This document shows, piece after piece, positions 36,919 to 45,762 of a stretch of DNA of 64,000 nucleotides. A model generated the notes under the pieces. That model saw only the letters and a list, made by a program, of their open reading frames with translations. It ran no database searches and was not told the DNA's origin. This stretch comes from Paenibacillus sp. FSL R7-0273 (GTDB lineage: Bacteria; Bacillota; Bacilli; Paenibacillales; Paenibacillaceae), in NCBI RefSeq assembly GCF_000758625.1, contig NZ_CP009283.1:642501-706500 (forward strand), written 5' to 3'. Each line of letters opens with the position of its first letter. Positions within the stretch are counted from its first letter, which is position 1. The position numbers were made by a program, and so were the translations under genes.

Positions 36919-37536
36919 ATGAAGTTGAAAAAGAAGGATATTTTCTTTGAGACATTGGAAAATATGGCGGATACGATCGTTCAGTCAGCTGATTACTTCG
37001 CTCAGAATATCAGTAATCTCCGGGAAAATATCGATACGTTTGCTTCGGTGATGAAGAAGTACGAATCCCAGTGCGATACTTACACGCACACTGTCATTAA
37101 GGAGCTGAACAAGACGTTCATCACTCCGCTCGAACGCGATGACATTATGGATTTGATCACCAGCATGGATGATGTCATGGACGGTCTTGAGGCCTCTGCT
37201 TCACGTTTCTATATGTACAACCTGCTGGATGCTGATGAATATATCGTGCAATTTGCCGAAATTCTCCGCCAGTCTGCCTATGAGATTCAAAAAGCGGTTC
37301 ATTTACTTTCCCAGAAGAAGCTGCTGGCGATCCGCGAATATACAATCCGCCTGAACGACCTGGAGAACCAGGGTGATGAAGTGCTGCGGATCTGCACCAA
37401 ACATCTCTTTGAAACGGTCAAGGACCCTATTGAGCTGATCAAGCGCAAAGAGCTCTACGAACGGCTGGAAACGACCACGGATAAATGCGAGGACGTAGCC
37501 AACATGCTGGAATCGATCATCATGCGCAACTCATAA
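36919..37536 (+). CDS. DUF47 / PhoU-like Pit accessory protein
   Basis: The 205-residue helical protein of the DUF47 (PhoU-divergent) family opens with KKKDIFFETLENMADTIVQS and carries the conserved acidic segments ITPLERDDIMDLITSMDDVM and TDKCEDVANMLESIIMR, which form metal-binding three-helix bundles in PhoU. In many bacteria such genes pair with a Pit-type transporter, as here: pit begins 13 bases downstream. By inference it gates or couples phosphate uptake. The 205-base upstream gap carries four same-strand GTTCG words. Confidence 0.88.
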   Translation: MKLKKKDIFFETLENMADTIVQSADYFAQNISNLRENIDTFASVMKKYESQCDTYTHTVIKELNKTFITPLERDDIMDLITSMDDVMDGLEASASRFYMYNLLDADEYIVQFAEILRQSAYEIQKAVHLLSQKKLLAIREYTIRLNDLENQGDEVLRICTKHLFETVKDPIELIKRKELYERLETTTDKCEDVANMLESIIMRNS

Positions 37537-37549
37537 GGGGCTCTAAGAT

Positions 37550-38539
37550 ATGGAAACATCATTATTCATGCTGGGTTTTGTAATCTTTCTTGCACTGGCC
37601 TTTGATTTCATCAACGGCTTCCATGATACAGCGAATGCAATCGCCACTTCCGTCTCGACCCGTGCGCTTAAACCGCGTACCGCTATCATCCTTGCAGCCG
37701 TCATGAACTTTGTCGGGGCGCTGATGTTTACAGGGGTAGCCAAAAAAATCGGCGGAAGCATTACCGATCCAACCCTGCTGGATAACGGGATCAATATAGT
37801 AGCTGCGACTCTGATTGCGGCCATTATCTGGAACCTGGTCACCTGGTGGTTCGGGATTCCATCCTCCTCCTCACATGCCCTGATCGGCGCTTTGGCCGGC
37901 GCGGTGTATGTCGGAGCAGGCTCCGACCACATCAAGTGGGAGGGCTTTATTGAGATTGTAGAGGGGCTTATTTTCTCCCCGCTGATCGCTTTTGTGATCG
38001 GTTATATTGTAATGACGATCCTGAAATGGATCTTTGCCAAGCGCAGTCCGCATACCGTCAACAAAGGCTTCCGCTCGATGCAGGTCATAACGGCTGCACT
38101 GCAGTCCTTTACGCACGGTACGAACGATGCCCAGAAAGCGATGGGGATTATTACCTTCGCGCTCGTGACCTCGGGACGCCTGGATACGATGGAGGTTCCG
38201 CTGTGGGTTAAGATTGCAGCTGCAACGTCCATGGCCCTTGGTACCTCGATCGGCGGCTGGAAGATCATCAAGACAATGGGTACGAAGATTTTCAAGATCG
38301 AGCCGATCAACGGCTTCGCAGCGGACATGTCTGCCGCATCCGTTATTTTTACCGCTACCCTGCTGCACCTGCCGGTCAGCTCGACGCATGCCATTACCTC
38401 GGCGATTCTCGGCGTAGGTTCGGCCAAGCGTTTCTCCGCGGTGAAATGGGGAGTTGCCGGACGGATCATCGTTACCTGGTTTATTACCATTCCGATCAGT
38501 GCAGTGCTGGCCGGACTGATCTGTAAGCTTTTCTTCTAA
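37550..38539 (+). CDS. pit: inorganic phosphate transporter, Pit family
   Basis: This 329-residue membrane protein has about ten helices and the duplicated PiT signature: FDFINGFHDTANAIATSVST in the first half and LQSFTHGTNDAQKAMGIITF in the second. These repeats bind phosphate with a metal cation and move it with protons. It also has the paired SSSSHALIGAL and SSTHAITSAIL segments typical of the family. It follows its DUF47 partner by 13 bases and is closed by a terminator. Low-affinity housekeeping phosphate uptake is the expected role. Confidence 0.94.
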   Translation: METSLFMLGFVIFLALAFDFINGFHDTANAIATSVSTRALKPRTAIILAAVMNFVGALMFTGVAKKIGGSITDPTLLDNGINIVAATLIAAIIWNLVTWWFGIPSSSSHALIGALAGAVYVGAGSDHIKWEGFIEIVEGLIFSPLIAFVIGYIVMTILKWIFAKRSPHTVNKGFRSMQVITAALQSFTHGTNDAQKAMGIITFALVTSGRLDTMEVPLWVKIAAATSMALGTSIGGWKIIKTMGTKIFKIEPINGFAADMSAASVIFTATLLHLPVSSTHAITSAILGVGSAKRFSAVKWGVAGRIIVTWFITIPISAVLAGLICKLFF

Positions 38540-38553
38540 TAAAGACGGTGCTG

Positions 38554-38597
38554 AAGATGTCATGGAGGCCACGAACGGCTGCTGACATCTTTTTTTA
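38554..38597 (+). terminator. terminator of the phosphate transporter operon
   Basis: AAGATGTCA (38554-38562) pairs with TGACATCTT (38583-38591) and is followed by Ts. Confidence 0.75.
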
Positions 38598-38631
38598 TTG
38601 CCCGGAAACATACATATGCAGAGTACAGCAG

Positions 38632-38655
38632 AAGACACCGTGAGGTGTCTTTTTC
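38632..38655 (+). terminator. second hairpin with T-run
   Basis: AAGACACC / GGTGTCTT with loop GTGA, then TTTTT. It stands 35 bases after the first terminator and may be a backup or the end of a small RNA. The remaining bases to 38755 are AT-rich without a gene. Confidence 0.65.
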
Positions 38656-38755
38656 GCGTTACAAGAGCAAAGGTCACAAAAAGTTACATTAAATCGATAA
38701 AAAACATTAATTGGGGCAAAAAGAAAATGAAATATCTCACTTTCAGAAAATAAAA

Positions 38756-38772
38756 TGACATGAAATTTTACA
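38756..38772. promoter_or_regulatory. second, weaker GlnR/TnrA-like site
   Basis: TGACA-N7-TTACA matches TGTNA-N7-TNACA at nine of ten fixed and degenerate positions. It lies 57 bases upstream of the perfect site. Confidence 0.45.
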
Positions 38773-38828
38773 ATTAATCGTAGGATATTGTAGGATTCGC
38801 TAGTCGGCGCAGTAAGGTGTGTTCTAAG

Positions 38829-38845
38829 TGTTACCATAGCTGACA
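38829..38845. promoter_or_regulatory. GlnR/TnrA box
   Basis: TGTTA-CCATAGC-TGACA is a perfect match to the Bacillus consensus TGTNA-N7-TNACA. It overlaps the -35 of the predicted promoter, the position of GlnR repression sites. It fits a glutamine transporter controlled by nitrogen status. Confidence 0.8.
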
Positions 38846-38869
38846 GTGAACGGCTTGGGATTGTATAAC
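38840..38869 (+). promoter_or_regulatory. predicted promoter of the glutamine transporter operon
   Basis: CTGACA (38840-38845), 18 bp and TATAAC (38864-38869), each five of six to consensus. It lies 33 bases upstream of glnQ, overlapped by the GlnR/TnrA box. Confidence 0.6.
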
Positions 38870-38902
38870 TAACTATAAGCAGCTTGCAAAGGAGGACTGT
38901 CG

Positions 38903-39631
38903 TTGATTGATTTTCATCAGGTAGAGAAGCATTACGGGCATTTCCATGTGCTGAAAAATATTGACCTGCATGTCAGAGAAGGGGAAGTGGTTGTTGTGGT
39001 TGGCCCTTCCGGCTCCGGTAAAAGCACGATGCTGCGCTGCATCAACCGCCTGGAGAGCATAACCAGCGGCGGGCTGACAGTTGACGGAATAACGGTAAAT
39101 GAGCGTAAAACAGATATTAACAAGCTGCGCAAAGAGATCGGGATGGTGTTCCAGCATTTCAATCTGTATCCGCACAAAAGGGTGATTGATAACATTACGC
39201 TGGCCCCGGTTAAGGTGCTTGGGCTGTCTAAGGAAGAGGCAGAGAAGACTGCCATGTATTATCTGGAGAAGGTCGGAATTGCCGATAAAGCACAGTCGTA
39301 TCCGAACCAGCTGTCCGGCGGACAGCAGCAGCGTGTCGCTATAGCCCGGGGCCTGGCGATGAAGCCGAAGATTATGCTGTTTGACGAGCCGACCTCGGCG
39401 CTTGATCCTGAAATGGTGGGTGAGGTGCTGGATGTTATGCGCAATCTGGCCCGCGAGGGAATGACGATGGTGGTTGTGACGCATGAGATGGGCTTTGCCA
39501 AAGAGGTTGCCGACCGGGTGATCTTCATGGATCAGGGACAGATTGTGGAGGAAGCGGCACCTGCGGACTTCTTCGCAAATCCCAAGGAAGAACGGACACG
39601 TACGTTTCTCAGCCGTGTATTAAGCCATTAA
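38903..39631 (+). CDS. glnQ: polar amino acid (glutamine) ABC transporter ATPase
   Basis: This 242-residue ATPase drives the importer. Walker A is [11 protein letters not shown], the Q-loop [14 protein letters not shown], the signature [16 protein letters not shown], Walker [17 protein letters not shown], and the switch histidine lies in [14 protein letters not shown]. The pattern is that of the GlnQ/HisP subfamily. TTG 38903 is the start after AAAGGAGGACTG. It is the first gene of a four-gene importer operon whose promoter carries a GlnR/TnrA box. Glutamine is the likely substrate from context, though glutamate or another polar amino acid is possible. Confidence 0.92.
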   Translation: MIDFHQVEKHYGHFHVLKNIDLHVREGEVVVVVGPSGSGKSTMLRCINRLESITSGGLTVDGITVNERKTDINKLRKEIGMVFQHFNLYPHKRVIDNITLAPVKVLGLSKEEAEKTAMYYLEKVGIADKAQSYPNQLSGGQQQRVAIARGLAMKPKIMLFDEPTSALDPEMVGEVLDVMRNLAREGMTMVVVTHEMGFAKEVADRVIFMDQGQIVEEAAPADFFANPKEERTRTFLSRVLSH

Positions 39632-39662
39632 CCAAATATACAGATTATGGGGAGGAAGAGAA

Positions 39663-40514
39663 ATGATTAAGATCAAGAGTGTCAAATGGGTAAGTCTGCT
39701 GCTGGTTGCTGCACTGTTCGTAATTGCCGGCTGTGGTAATAACAACTCCGGAAACAGCGCTGCTGCAGGCGGTAATGCTGCCGGGGAAACGACGGATTCG
39801 GCGGCGGTTGCCAAAATCAAGGAGCGCGGCAAGCTGCTGGTCGGTGTGAAGTATGATACCAGGCTGTTCGGACTTAAAGACCCTGCCTCCGGCAACGTGG
39901 AAGGCTTCGACATTGACATCTCCAAAGCGATTGCCAAGCATATCCTGGGCGATGAAAATGCAATTGAGCTGAAGGAAGTAACGTCCAAGACACGCATCCC
40001 GATGCTTAACAACGGTGAGATTGATATGGTCGTTGCTACGATGACGATCACAGAAGATCGCAAGAAGGAAGTGGATTTCTCCGACGTATACTTCCAGGCC
40101 GGTCAGTCCCTGCTTGTTAAGAAGGGCAGCCCGATTACCGGACTTGAAAGTGTGACTAAGGATACGAAGATCCTGGGTTCCAAGGGAGCAACTTCGATCA
40201 AGAACATCAAAGAAAAGGTTCCGGGCATCACAGTTCTCGAATTCGATAACTATCAGGATGCCTTCGCAGCCCTCAAGGCAGGTCAAGGGGATGCGCTGAC
40301 AACAGACGATGCGATTCTATACGGTATGGCTTCTCAAGATGAAGGCTATGAGGTTGTAGGCGAACCGTTCACGGATGAGCCTTACGGAATTGCTATACAA
40401 AAAGGTAACACTGACGTTGTTCAGGCTGTCAACGATACTTTGACTGAACTGAAGGCGAACGGTGAATACGATGCAATCTATACAAAATGGATCGGTAAAG
40501 CTCCAGCGAAATAA
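39663..40514 (+). CDS. glnH: amino acid ABC transporter binding lipoprotein
   Basis: The 283-residue lipoprotein has its lipobox ending in VIAGC (Cys24) and a serine/glycine/alanine linker. The bilobed class 3 solute-binding fold follows: VAKIKERGKLLVGVKYDTRL, GFDIDISKAIAKHILG, EIDMVVATMTITEDRKKEVD (the amino-acid carboxylate-binding region) and GDALTTDDAILYG. It presents a polar amino acid to the two permeases. It begins 31 bases after glnQ. An intercistronic hairpin follows, which often keeps binding protein levels above the permease levels. Confidence 0.92.
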   Translation: MIKIKSVKWVSLLLVAALFVIAGCGNNNSGNSAAAGGNAAGETTDSAAVAKIKERGKLLVGVKYDTRLFGLKDPASGNVEGFDIDISKAIAKHILGDENAIELKEVTSKTRIPMLNNGEIDMVVATMTITEDRKKEVDFSDVYFQAGQSLLVKKGSPITGLESVTKDTKILGSKGATSIKNIKEKVPGITVLEFDNYQDAFAALKAGQGDALTTDDAILYGMASQDEGYEVVGEPFTDEPYGIAIQKGNTDVVQAVNDTLTELKANGEYDAIYTKWIGKAPAK

Positions 40515-40547
40515 GCCTGACAGTATTCTTGTCCTATAAGGAACAGT

Positions 40548-40594
40548 GAAACGGTACCCGGCCTGTACAGGACGGCTCTGCCGTTTCTTCTTTT
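40548..40594 (+). terminator. intercistronic hairpin, partial terminator
   Basis: GAAACGG (40548-40554) pairs with CCGTTTC (40581-40587), followed by TTCTTTT. Its place between the binding protein and permease genes suggests partial read-through. Confidence 0.65.
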
Positions 40595-40635
40595 AAATAA
40601 CGCTATTATTTTGCAGGCAAGGGTAGGTGAGAGTG

Positions 40636-41286
40636 ATGGATTTTTCGATTTTGACGGATTATTTCAGCCTGTATCTGGAGGGCTTCTGGGGCACGGTATT
40701 ATCCAGTGTGCTGGCGCTGATCGGCAGCTTCGTGCTCGGGGCGGTCATCGCCGTCTTCCGCATTACCCCGGTTAAGGCGCTGCGCTGGTTCGGAACGGGT
40801 TATGTGGAGTTTGTGCGCAATATTCCGCTGCTGCTTGTCGTGTACATCTTTTATTACGGGCCTTCGACACTCGGCTTCACGCTCGACGGCTTCACGGCCG
40901 GAACAATCGGGCTGGCGGTATACACCTCGGCGTTCATCGCTGAAGCGATTCGTGCGGGTATAATGGCTGTCCCTAAAGGGCAGACGGAGGCGGCACGTTC
41001 GTCCGGCCTGAGCTATATCCAGACGATGACGAATGTTATTCTGCCTCAGGCCATCAAGCTGGTCATCCCGCCGCTCGGCAACCAGTTTATTAACCTGATC
41101 AAGAACTCATCCGTGCTGACGATCGTTGCCGGCTTTGACCTGATGTATTTTGCGGACAGCATTTCCACGGAGACGTACCGCACGTTCGATACTTATATTT
41201 TTGTAGCGGTATTCTATCTGGTGCTCACTGTGCCGCTTAGCTACGGCGTACGGGTATGGGAACGCAGATTGCAGCGCAAATACTAG
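40636..41286 (+). CDS. amino acid ABC transporter permease (first)
   Basis: The 216-residue HisM/GlnP-type permease has five predicted helices and the EAA loop EAARSSGLSYIQTMTNVILP that docks on the ATPase. The preceding FVRNIPLLLVVYIFYYGP is conserved in polar amino acid permeases. ATG 40636 follows AGGTGAGA; a GTG at 40627 is possible. It is paired with the next gene, 25 bases downstream, to form a heterodimeric channel. Confidence 0.92.
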   Translation: MDFSILTDYFSLYLEGFWGTVLSSVLALIGSFVLGAVIAVFRITPVKALRWFGTGYVEFVRNIPLLLVVYIFYYGPSTLGFTLDGFTAGTIGLAVYTSAFIAEAIRAGIMAVPKGQTEAARSSGLSYIQTMTNVILPQAIKLVIPPLGNQFINLIKNSSVLTIVAGFDLMYFADSISTETYRTFDTYIFVAVFYLVLTVPLSYGVRVWERRLQRKY

Positions 41287-41311
41287 AACGAAGCACCTGA
41301 GGAGGGATAGT

Positions 41312-41962
41312 ATGGATTTTGCCGGTGCATTTTCACCCGCTAATTTAGGCTTTTTGATGGACGGCCTGTATATCACGCTGATTGTGGCGTTTGTATCGAT
41401 TATTCTGAGCTTTATCATCGGCGTTGTGGTCGGTGTGATCCGCTATGCGGAGGTTCCGGTGCTCTCACCGGTCATGTTTTTTCTGGTTGAGCTGATCCGT
41501 AATCTGCCGCTGCTGCTCATTATTTTCTTTGTGCGCTTTGCGCTGCCGGAGATCGGAATCAAGATGGGGCTGATTACGGCTGCAATTGCCGCGCTGACCG
41601 TATTTGAAGCGGCGATGATTGCCGAGATTGTGCGCGGGGGGCTGGCTGCTGTAGATAAAGGGCAGATTGAAGCCGCACGCTCGTCCGGTTTAAGCAGCTT
41701 TCAAACCCTATGGCATATCGTGCTTCCGCAAGGGCTGAGACATATGGTGCCGCCGCTGGTCAGCCAGTTCATTTCCCTGCTCAAGGATACGTCGCTGGCG
41801 ACGATCGTTGCGCTGCCGGAGCTCATGCATAATGCGAAGATTGTCATGGGCCAGAAGGAGAGCTACACCATTCCTATTTTATTGATGGTAGCCCTGATGT
41901 ATTTTGTCGTAAATTATCTGCTGTCGCTGATTTCCAGACGGCTGGAGCATAAAACGGTATAA
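41312..41962 (+). CDS. amino acid ABC transporter permease (second)
   Basis: This second 216-residue permease of the same family shares ELIRNLPLLLIIFFVRFALP and the EAA loop EAARSSGLSSFQTLWHIVLP. The two permeases are clear paralogues that arose by duplication. Ribosome site GAGGAGGGA precedes ATG 41312. The operon then continues, after 85 bases, to the two-component genes. With GlnQ and the binding lipoprotein it makes a complete importer. Confidence 0.92.
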   Translation: MDFAGAFSPANLGFLMDGLYITLIVAFVSIILSFIIGVVVGVIRYAEVPVLSPVMFFLVELIRNLPLLLIIFFVRFALPEIGIKMGLITAAIAALTVFEAAMIAEIVRGGLAAVDKGQIEAARSSGLSSFQTLWHIVLPQGLRHMVPPLVSQFISLLKDTSLATIVALPELMHNAKIVMGQKESYTIPILLMVALMYFVVNYLLSLISRRLEHKTV

Positions 41963-42047
41963 TTTCAAGAAAAAGTGTGTCAGGCATATTAAACAAATGC
42001 AGGTTATGGTAGTATAGTTGACAACATCATAAGCAGGAGTAGTGTTG

Positions 42048-43337
42048 ATGGGACAATTTATACTCAAAAATAGAGCGGTACAGATTGCTATGGCAGCTTT
42101 CGGTACAGCAATAGCCGGAGAATTCAAAATCAATCCGTTTGACGGCGATGTTTTCCGGATTGCAATGGGCAGCAGCGCGTTTCTGCTGTTTTTGCTTTTA
42201 ATGAGGCGTCTGCCTTATATCACGACCGGGATTGCCACGGGAATTGTGGTGCTGCTGTTCCGTACCGGGATGGATGCTATAGGCAGCAGCGGAGCTTCGG
42301 CTACTGAGAGTCTGACCAGTCATTTCTCGGCAATGATCTACTATATTGTCTTCGCCGTGCTGATGAGTCTGATCAAAAGCCGGATCGATACGTTCCATCC
42401 GCTCGTGCTGGGCGGTGTTGCGGCGGTGATTGATCTCCTGTCGAATGAACTGGAGCTGCTGACCCGGCTGATCGTGCTGGATTCCGCCTCCTTCCGGCTG
42501 AATGAATGGACCTTTCTGATGGCAATTGCCGTGGTCCGCACGTATTTCACGACCGGTGTCTACAGCAGTATTTCTGTCAGCCAGCTGCGGATTAAGCAGC
42601 GGGAGCAGAACCGGCGGATGGAGCAGATGATGAGCTTCAGCTCCGGGCTGTATGGCGAAGTCTTTTATCTGAAAAAATCAATCGGTACCCTGGAGCGTGT
42701 TACGCTTAGCAGCTACGATCTGTACCGCAGTCTTAAGGCGGAGGAGACGCTGCAGCCGTACAGCCGCCAGGTGCTTGATATTACGCAGCAGATTCATGAA
42801 GTGAAGAAGGATTCACAGCGCATTCTGGCAGGGCTGGTGAAGCTGGCCGACCGCGAGGTGACCGGTGATCTGCCGCTGTCCGTGATCATGAAATTTACGA
42901 TGAAGAGCAATGCCAAGTATGCCGAAATGCTGGGCAAGCACATTCATTTCACCCTGAATATGACCTCAGACTATACTACCGCCAGCTATACTCCCCTGTT
43001 GACTCTGCTTGGTAATCTTACAGCTAATGCGGTTGAAGTGATAAAAGGTAACGGCAGCATCACCCTGGATGTGCATGAGGACGGGGAAAATACCGTCTTT
43101 GCTGTGGCTGACAGCGGCGGCGGGATTAAGGAGCGTGACCGTGAGCTGCTGTTCGAGCCGGGCTTTACGACCAAGTTCGATCAGGAAGGTGTGGCGGCTA
43201 CGGGCATCGGACTGTCGCATGTGCAGGATATTGTCCATTTATTTGCGGGACAGATTAGCGTCGAGCCGGTTTCGGAATCAGGCGGGGCCAGGTTTCAAAT
43301 TACAATACCGACAAGCGGGCTGCGGAAGGAGGAGTAG
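42048..43337 (+). CDS. GlnK-like sensor histidine kinase
   Basis: The 429-residue sensor has about five hydrophobic helices in the first 170 residues (for example AFLLFLLLMRRLPYITTGIA), then a helical linker and a GHKL ATPase domain: LLTLLGNLTANAVEVIKGNG (N box), VFAVADSGGGIKERDRELLF (G1), GFTTKFDQEGVAATGIGLSH (G2). No classic H-E-x-x-R/N H-box is obvious; a candidate phospho-site lies in DITQQIHEVKKDSQRI. This layout with the following YcbB-type regulator matches GlnK-GlnL of B. subtilis, which controls glutaminase and glutamine uptake. Its position after a glutamine importer agrees. ATG 42048 follows AGGAG. Confidence 0.8.
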   Translation: MGQFILKNRAVQIAMAAFGTAIAGEFKINPFDGDVFRIAMGSSAFLLFLLLMRRLPYITTGIATGIVVLLFRTGMDAIGSSGASATESLTSHFSAMIYYIVFAVLMSLIKSRIDTFHPLVLGGVAAVIDLLSNELELLTRLIVLDSASFRLNEWTFLMAIAVVRTYFTTGVYSSISVSQLRIKQREQNRRMEQMMSFSSGLYGEVFYLKKSIGTLERVTLSSYDLYRSLKAEETLQPYSRQVLDITQQIHEVKKDSQRILAGLVKLADREVTGDLPLSVIMKFTMKSNAKYAEMLGKHIHFTLNMTSDYTTASYTPLLTLLGNLTANAVEVIKGNGSITLDVHEDGENTVFAVADSGGGIKERDRELLFEPGFTTKFDQEGVAATGIGLSHVQDIVHLFAGQISVEPVSESGGARFQITIPTSGLRKEE

Positions 43338-43340
43338 GGA

Positions 43341-44243
43341 ATGCCGTTATCTTTCTGTATTGTGGATGATGATGCTACTGCCAGAAGAATGCTGCAGCAT
43401 ATCATCGAGGACAGCGGGCTTGGAGAGGTGACCGGTACAGCGGAAGGCGGGCAGGACGGCGTGCGCCTGATTCTGGAGGAGCGTCCTGACATTGTGCTGA
43501 TGGATCTGCTGATGCCGGACCAGGACGGGATAGAGACGATCAATTCCCTGCAGGCTCAGGGCTGCCGCTCCAAATTCGTCATGATCTCGCAAATCGAGAA
43601 CGGCGATATGGTCGGGCGCGCCTACCGCAGCGGCATTGAGTTCTTCATCCGCAAGCCGATCAATAAGATTGAGGTCGAATCCGTGCTGCATAAAGTGAAC
43701 GAGCGTTATGCGATCAACCGCTACCTGGATGAGATCAAGTCAAGCCTCGGTAAGCTGGAGGGGCTGCAGTTCGGACTGGCGCAGGCGGCGGTGAGCAAGC
43801 GGACCGTTAAAGAGATTATTCAGCCGATTTTGATGAATATGGGCATGATCTCCGAGGGCGGCAGCCGTGACATCATCCTGATGATGGAGCTGGTGGCGGC
43901 CAGAGAGGATAACCGCACGCTACCCCCGCTCAAGGAGCTGTACGAGATGGCTGCGGCCACCTATAAATCCTCGCCGGCAGAGGCCGCCAAGGAAGTAAAG
44001 GCGATTGAGCAGCGTCTGCGCCGCGCCCTGTCCGCCGGTCTGACGAACCTGGCCTCGATCGGCCTGACCGATTACGGCAATCCGAAGTTCGAGCACTATG
44101 CGCCGCTCTATTTCGACTTCGAGGAGGTCCGGCTGAAGATGAAGGAGATCGAGCTGCGCCGGGATTCCGGTAAGGTGAAGGTCAACATCAAGAAGTTTCT
44201 GCAGGTGCTGCATCTGGAGCTGCTGGAGGGGCTTGGGCGGTGA
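43341..44243 (+). CDS. GlnL/YcbB-like response regulator
   Basis: The receiver domain (residues 1-about 120) has the acidic pair DD near residue 9 and phospho-acceptor D55 in IVLMDLLMPDQDG, with K in FFIRKPINKIEVES. The C-terminal 170 residues are the YcbB-type domain, without a standard winged helix: VKEIIQPILMNMGMISEGGS, AAKEVKAIEQRLRRALSAGL and YFDFEEVRLKMKEIELRRDS. In B. subtilis GlnL this part binds DNA upstream of glsA-glnT. The gene starts three bases after the kinase stop. Whether it controls the adjacent importer is an inference. Confidence 0.87.
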   Translation: MPLSFCIVDDDATARRMLQHIIEDSGLGEVTGTAEGGQDGVRLILEERPDIVLMDLLMPDQDGIETINSLQAQGCRSKFVMISQIENGDMVGRAYRSGIEFFIRKPINKIEVESVLHKVNERYAINRYLDEIKSSLGKLEGLQFGLAQAAVSKRTVKEIIQPILMNMGMISEGGSRDIILMMELVAAREDNRTLPPLKELYEMAAATYKSSPAEAAKEVKAIEQRLRRALSAGLTNLASIGLTDYGNPKFEHYAPLYFDFEEVRLKMKEIELRRDSGKVKVNIKKFLQVLHLELLEGLGR

Positions 44244-44360
44244 GGCGGGTTACGGCTGAGCGGCTGATTTACGACTCACTGCTGTGCAGAGTGTGCAGGG
44301 TGTGCGTTTCATCGGATTAAGTGGAATTTAGATAGTTAATTTGCGGCAGAAGCCCATTAT

Positions 44361-44467
44361 CGGGCGATTAATTGGAAAAAGGTAACTTAATTTCGCCGAA
44401 AAAGCGTCCAGAGCAATAAATGTGCCGAATTAACTGACGTTTTTCCAACTAATCATGGTAAACGCCC
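44361..44467. repeat. intergenic inverted-repeat element
   Basis: The left arm GATTAATTGGAAAAAGGTAA (continuing CTTAATTTCG) and the right arm, read in reverse complement as GATTAGTTGGAAAAACGTCA (continuing GTTAATTCGG), agree at about 24 of 30 positions, around a spacer of about 27 bases (arms 44366-44397 and 44424-44455). The outer words CGGGCG and AACGCCC may extend the pairing. It lies in the 513-base gap before corA, has no open frame, and looks like a dispersed intergenic repeat. The rest of the gap, to 44596, shows nothing else. Confidence 0.65.
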
Positions 44468-44596
44468 TGGGATATGCAAATTAAGTAGCGAAAATCGAAC
44501 TAAATGCCGGCCGGCTAATGGAATTAGGCTGCGTAAGGTACAAGGTGCGCAGCCAGCTGCTCACAGCCGGTTACAACACTAGCGTAGGATGTCATA

Positions 44597-44643
44597 AAAT
44601 AACCGCCATAAACCGCTTAACGCGGGCAGGGGGTTATTTTTTT
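44597..44643 (+). terminator. terminator, probably of the glutamine transporter/two-component operon
   Basis: AAATAACC (44597-44604) pairs with GGTTATTT (44632-44639), with further pairing inside (CCGC with GCGGG), then a T-run. Confidence 0.65.
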
Positions 44644-44756
44644 ACGCAGAGAAGTCCTTAGCGGTGTGCAATTTGGGCGAAGGCCGCTCCATGCTGTACA
44701 ATAGTAGGAATAGAGCGCTGCAGCTAGGGAAGCAGGAGTAAACGGAGGTCTCATTC

Positions 44757-45716
44757 ATGATACGTACACTGGCGGTAACCCATGAGGGGGAGGTGCTGAC
44801 CGGCCTGCCGCTCCAGAGCATGGCTATTTCGGATTATGCCTGGATCTGGGCTGATTTCAACGCGCCGACGGCGGAGGAGACACGGCTGCTGGACAGCTAT
44901 TTTCACTTCCATCCCCTGGCGATTGAGGACTGTATGCATACCTTGCAGCGGCCCAAGCTGGATTATTATGAGGATGTGCAGTTTTTTGTGCTGCATGCGC
45001 TTAAAGAGCAGACGCTGGAGGCGGAAGAGGTGGACCTGTTCCTGAGTCCGAGCTTCCTGGTCTCCTATCACCACCAGCAGAAGCCGGAAATGGACGAGGC
45101 CTGGGCGCTGGTGCAGGCGGAAATTCACAGCCGCAAAGGCTGGTCGGGCGGCCCGGTTGCTGCGGCGTATACGGTGATGGACAAGCTGGTTGACCGGTAT
45201 TTTCCAAGCCTGTACAACCTGGAGGATGAGCTGGCGGATCTTGAGGGCATGGGTGAAAAAGAATCCGTAGAGGAGCTGATGAGCCAGGTCTTCCGGGTGC
45301 GCGGACGGCTGCTGAAGCTGCGGCGGACGATTGTGCCGATGCGCGACCTGATGTACCGGATCGTCAACTCGCAGCATGTCCAGAGCAACGGGGAGGAGCG
45401 GGTCTATTTCGGCGATATCCATGACCATCTGCTGAAGCTGACCGACATGATCGAGGTGGACCGTGAGATGACCGCCGATCTGCGTGACAGCTATATTTCG
45501 CTCAATTCGAACCGGATGAACTCCATTATGAAGACGCTGACGGTCATCACGACCGTATTCATGCCGCTGACGCTGATCGCCGGCATCTACGGGATGAATT
45601 TTAACGTAATGCCTGAGCTGGGCTGGAGCTTCGGCTACCCGGTCATTCTGCTGATTATGCTGATGCTTGGAGGTGGCATGATCCTCTGGTTCCGGCGGAG
45701 CGGCTGGTTTAAGTAA
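44757..45716 (+). CDS. corA: CorA-family magnesium/cobalt transporter
   Basis: This 319-residue divalent cation channel has a large cytoplasmic funnel (residues 1-about 255) including HFHPLAIEDCMHTLQRPKLD. Two C-terminal membrane helices flank the selectivity motif Y-G-M-N at residues 278-281 (LIAGIYGMNFNVMPELG). It forms a pentamer and moves Mg2+ and sometimes Co2+ or Ni2+. The protein ends with a basic RRSGWFK, which is usual. Ribosome site ACGGAGG precedes ATG 44757. Confidence 0.93.
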   Translation: MIRTLAVTHEGEVLTGLPLQSMAISDYAWIWADFNAPTAEETRLLDSYFHFHPLAIEDCMHTLQRPKLDYYEDVQFFVLHALKEQTLEAEEVDLFLSPSFLVSYHHQQKPEMDEAWALVQAEIHSRKGWSGGPVAAAYTVMDKLVDRYFPSLYNLEDELADLEGMGEKESVEELMSQVFRVRGRLLKLRRTIVPMRDLMYRIVNSQHVQSNGEERVYFGDIHDHLLKLTDMIEVDREMTADLRDSYISLNSNRMNSIMKTLTVITTVFMPLTLIAGIYGMNFNVMPELGWSFGYPVILLIMLMLGGGMILWFRRSGWFK

Positions 45717-45733
45717 CCTATATGACAAAAGCC

Positions 45734-45762
45734 AAACGCCACCGCTATGAGCGGCGGCGTTT
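45734..45762. terminator. bidirectional terminator hairpin
   Basis: AAACGCCACCGCT / AGCGGCGGCGTTT with loop ATG, one mismatch. It lies between convergent genes and overlaps the stop codon of the minus-strand one. Confidence 0.65.
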
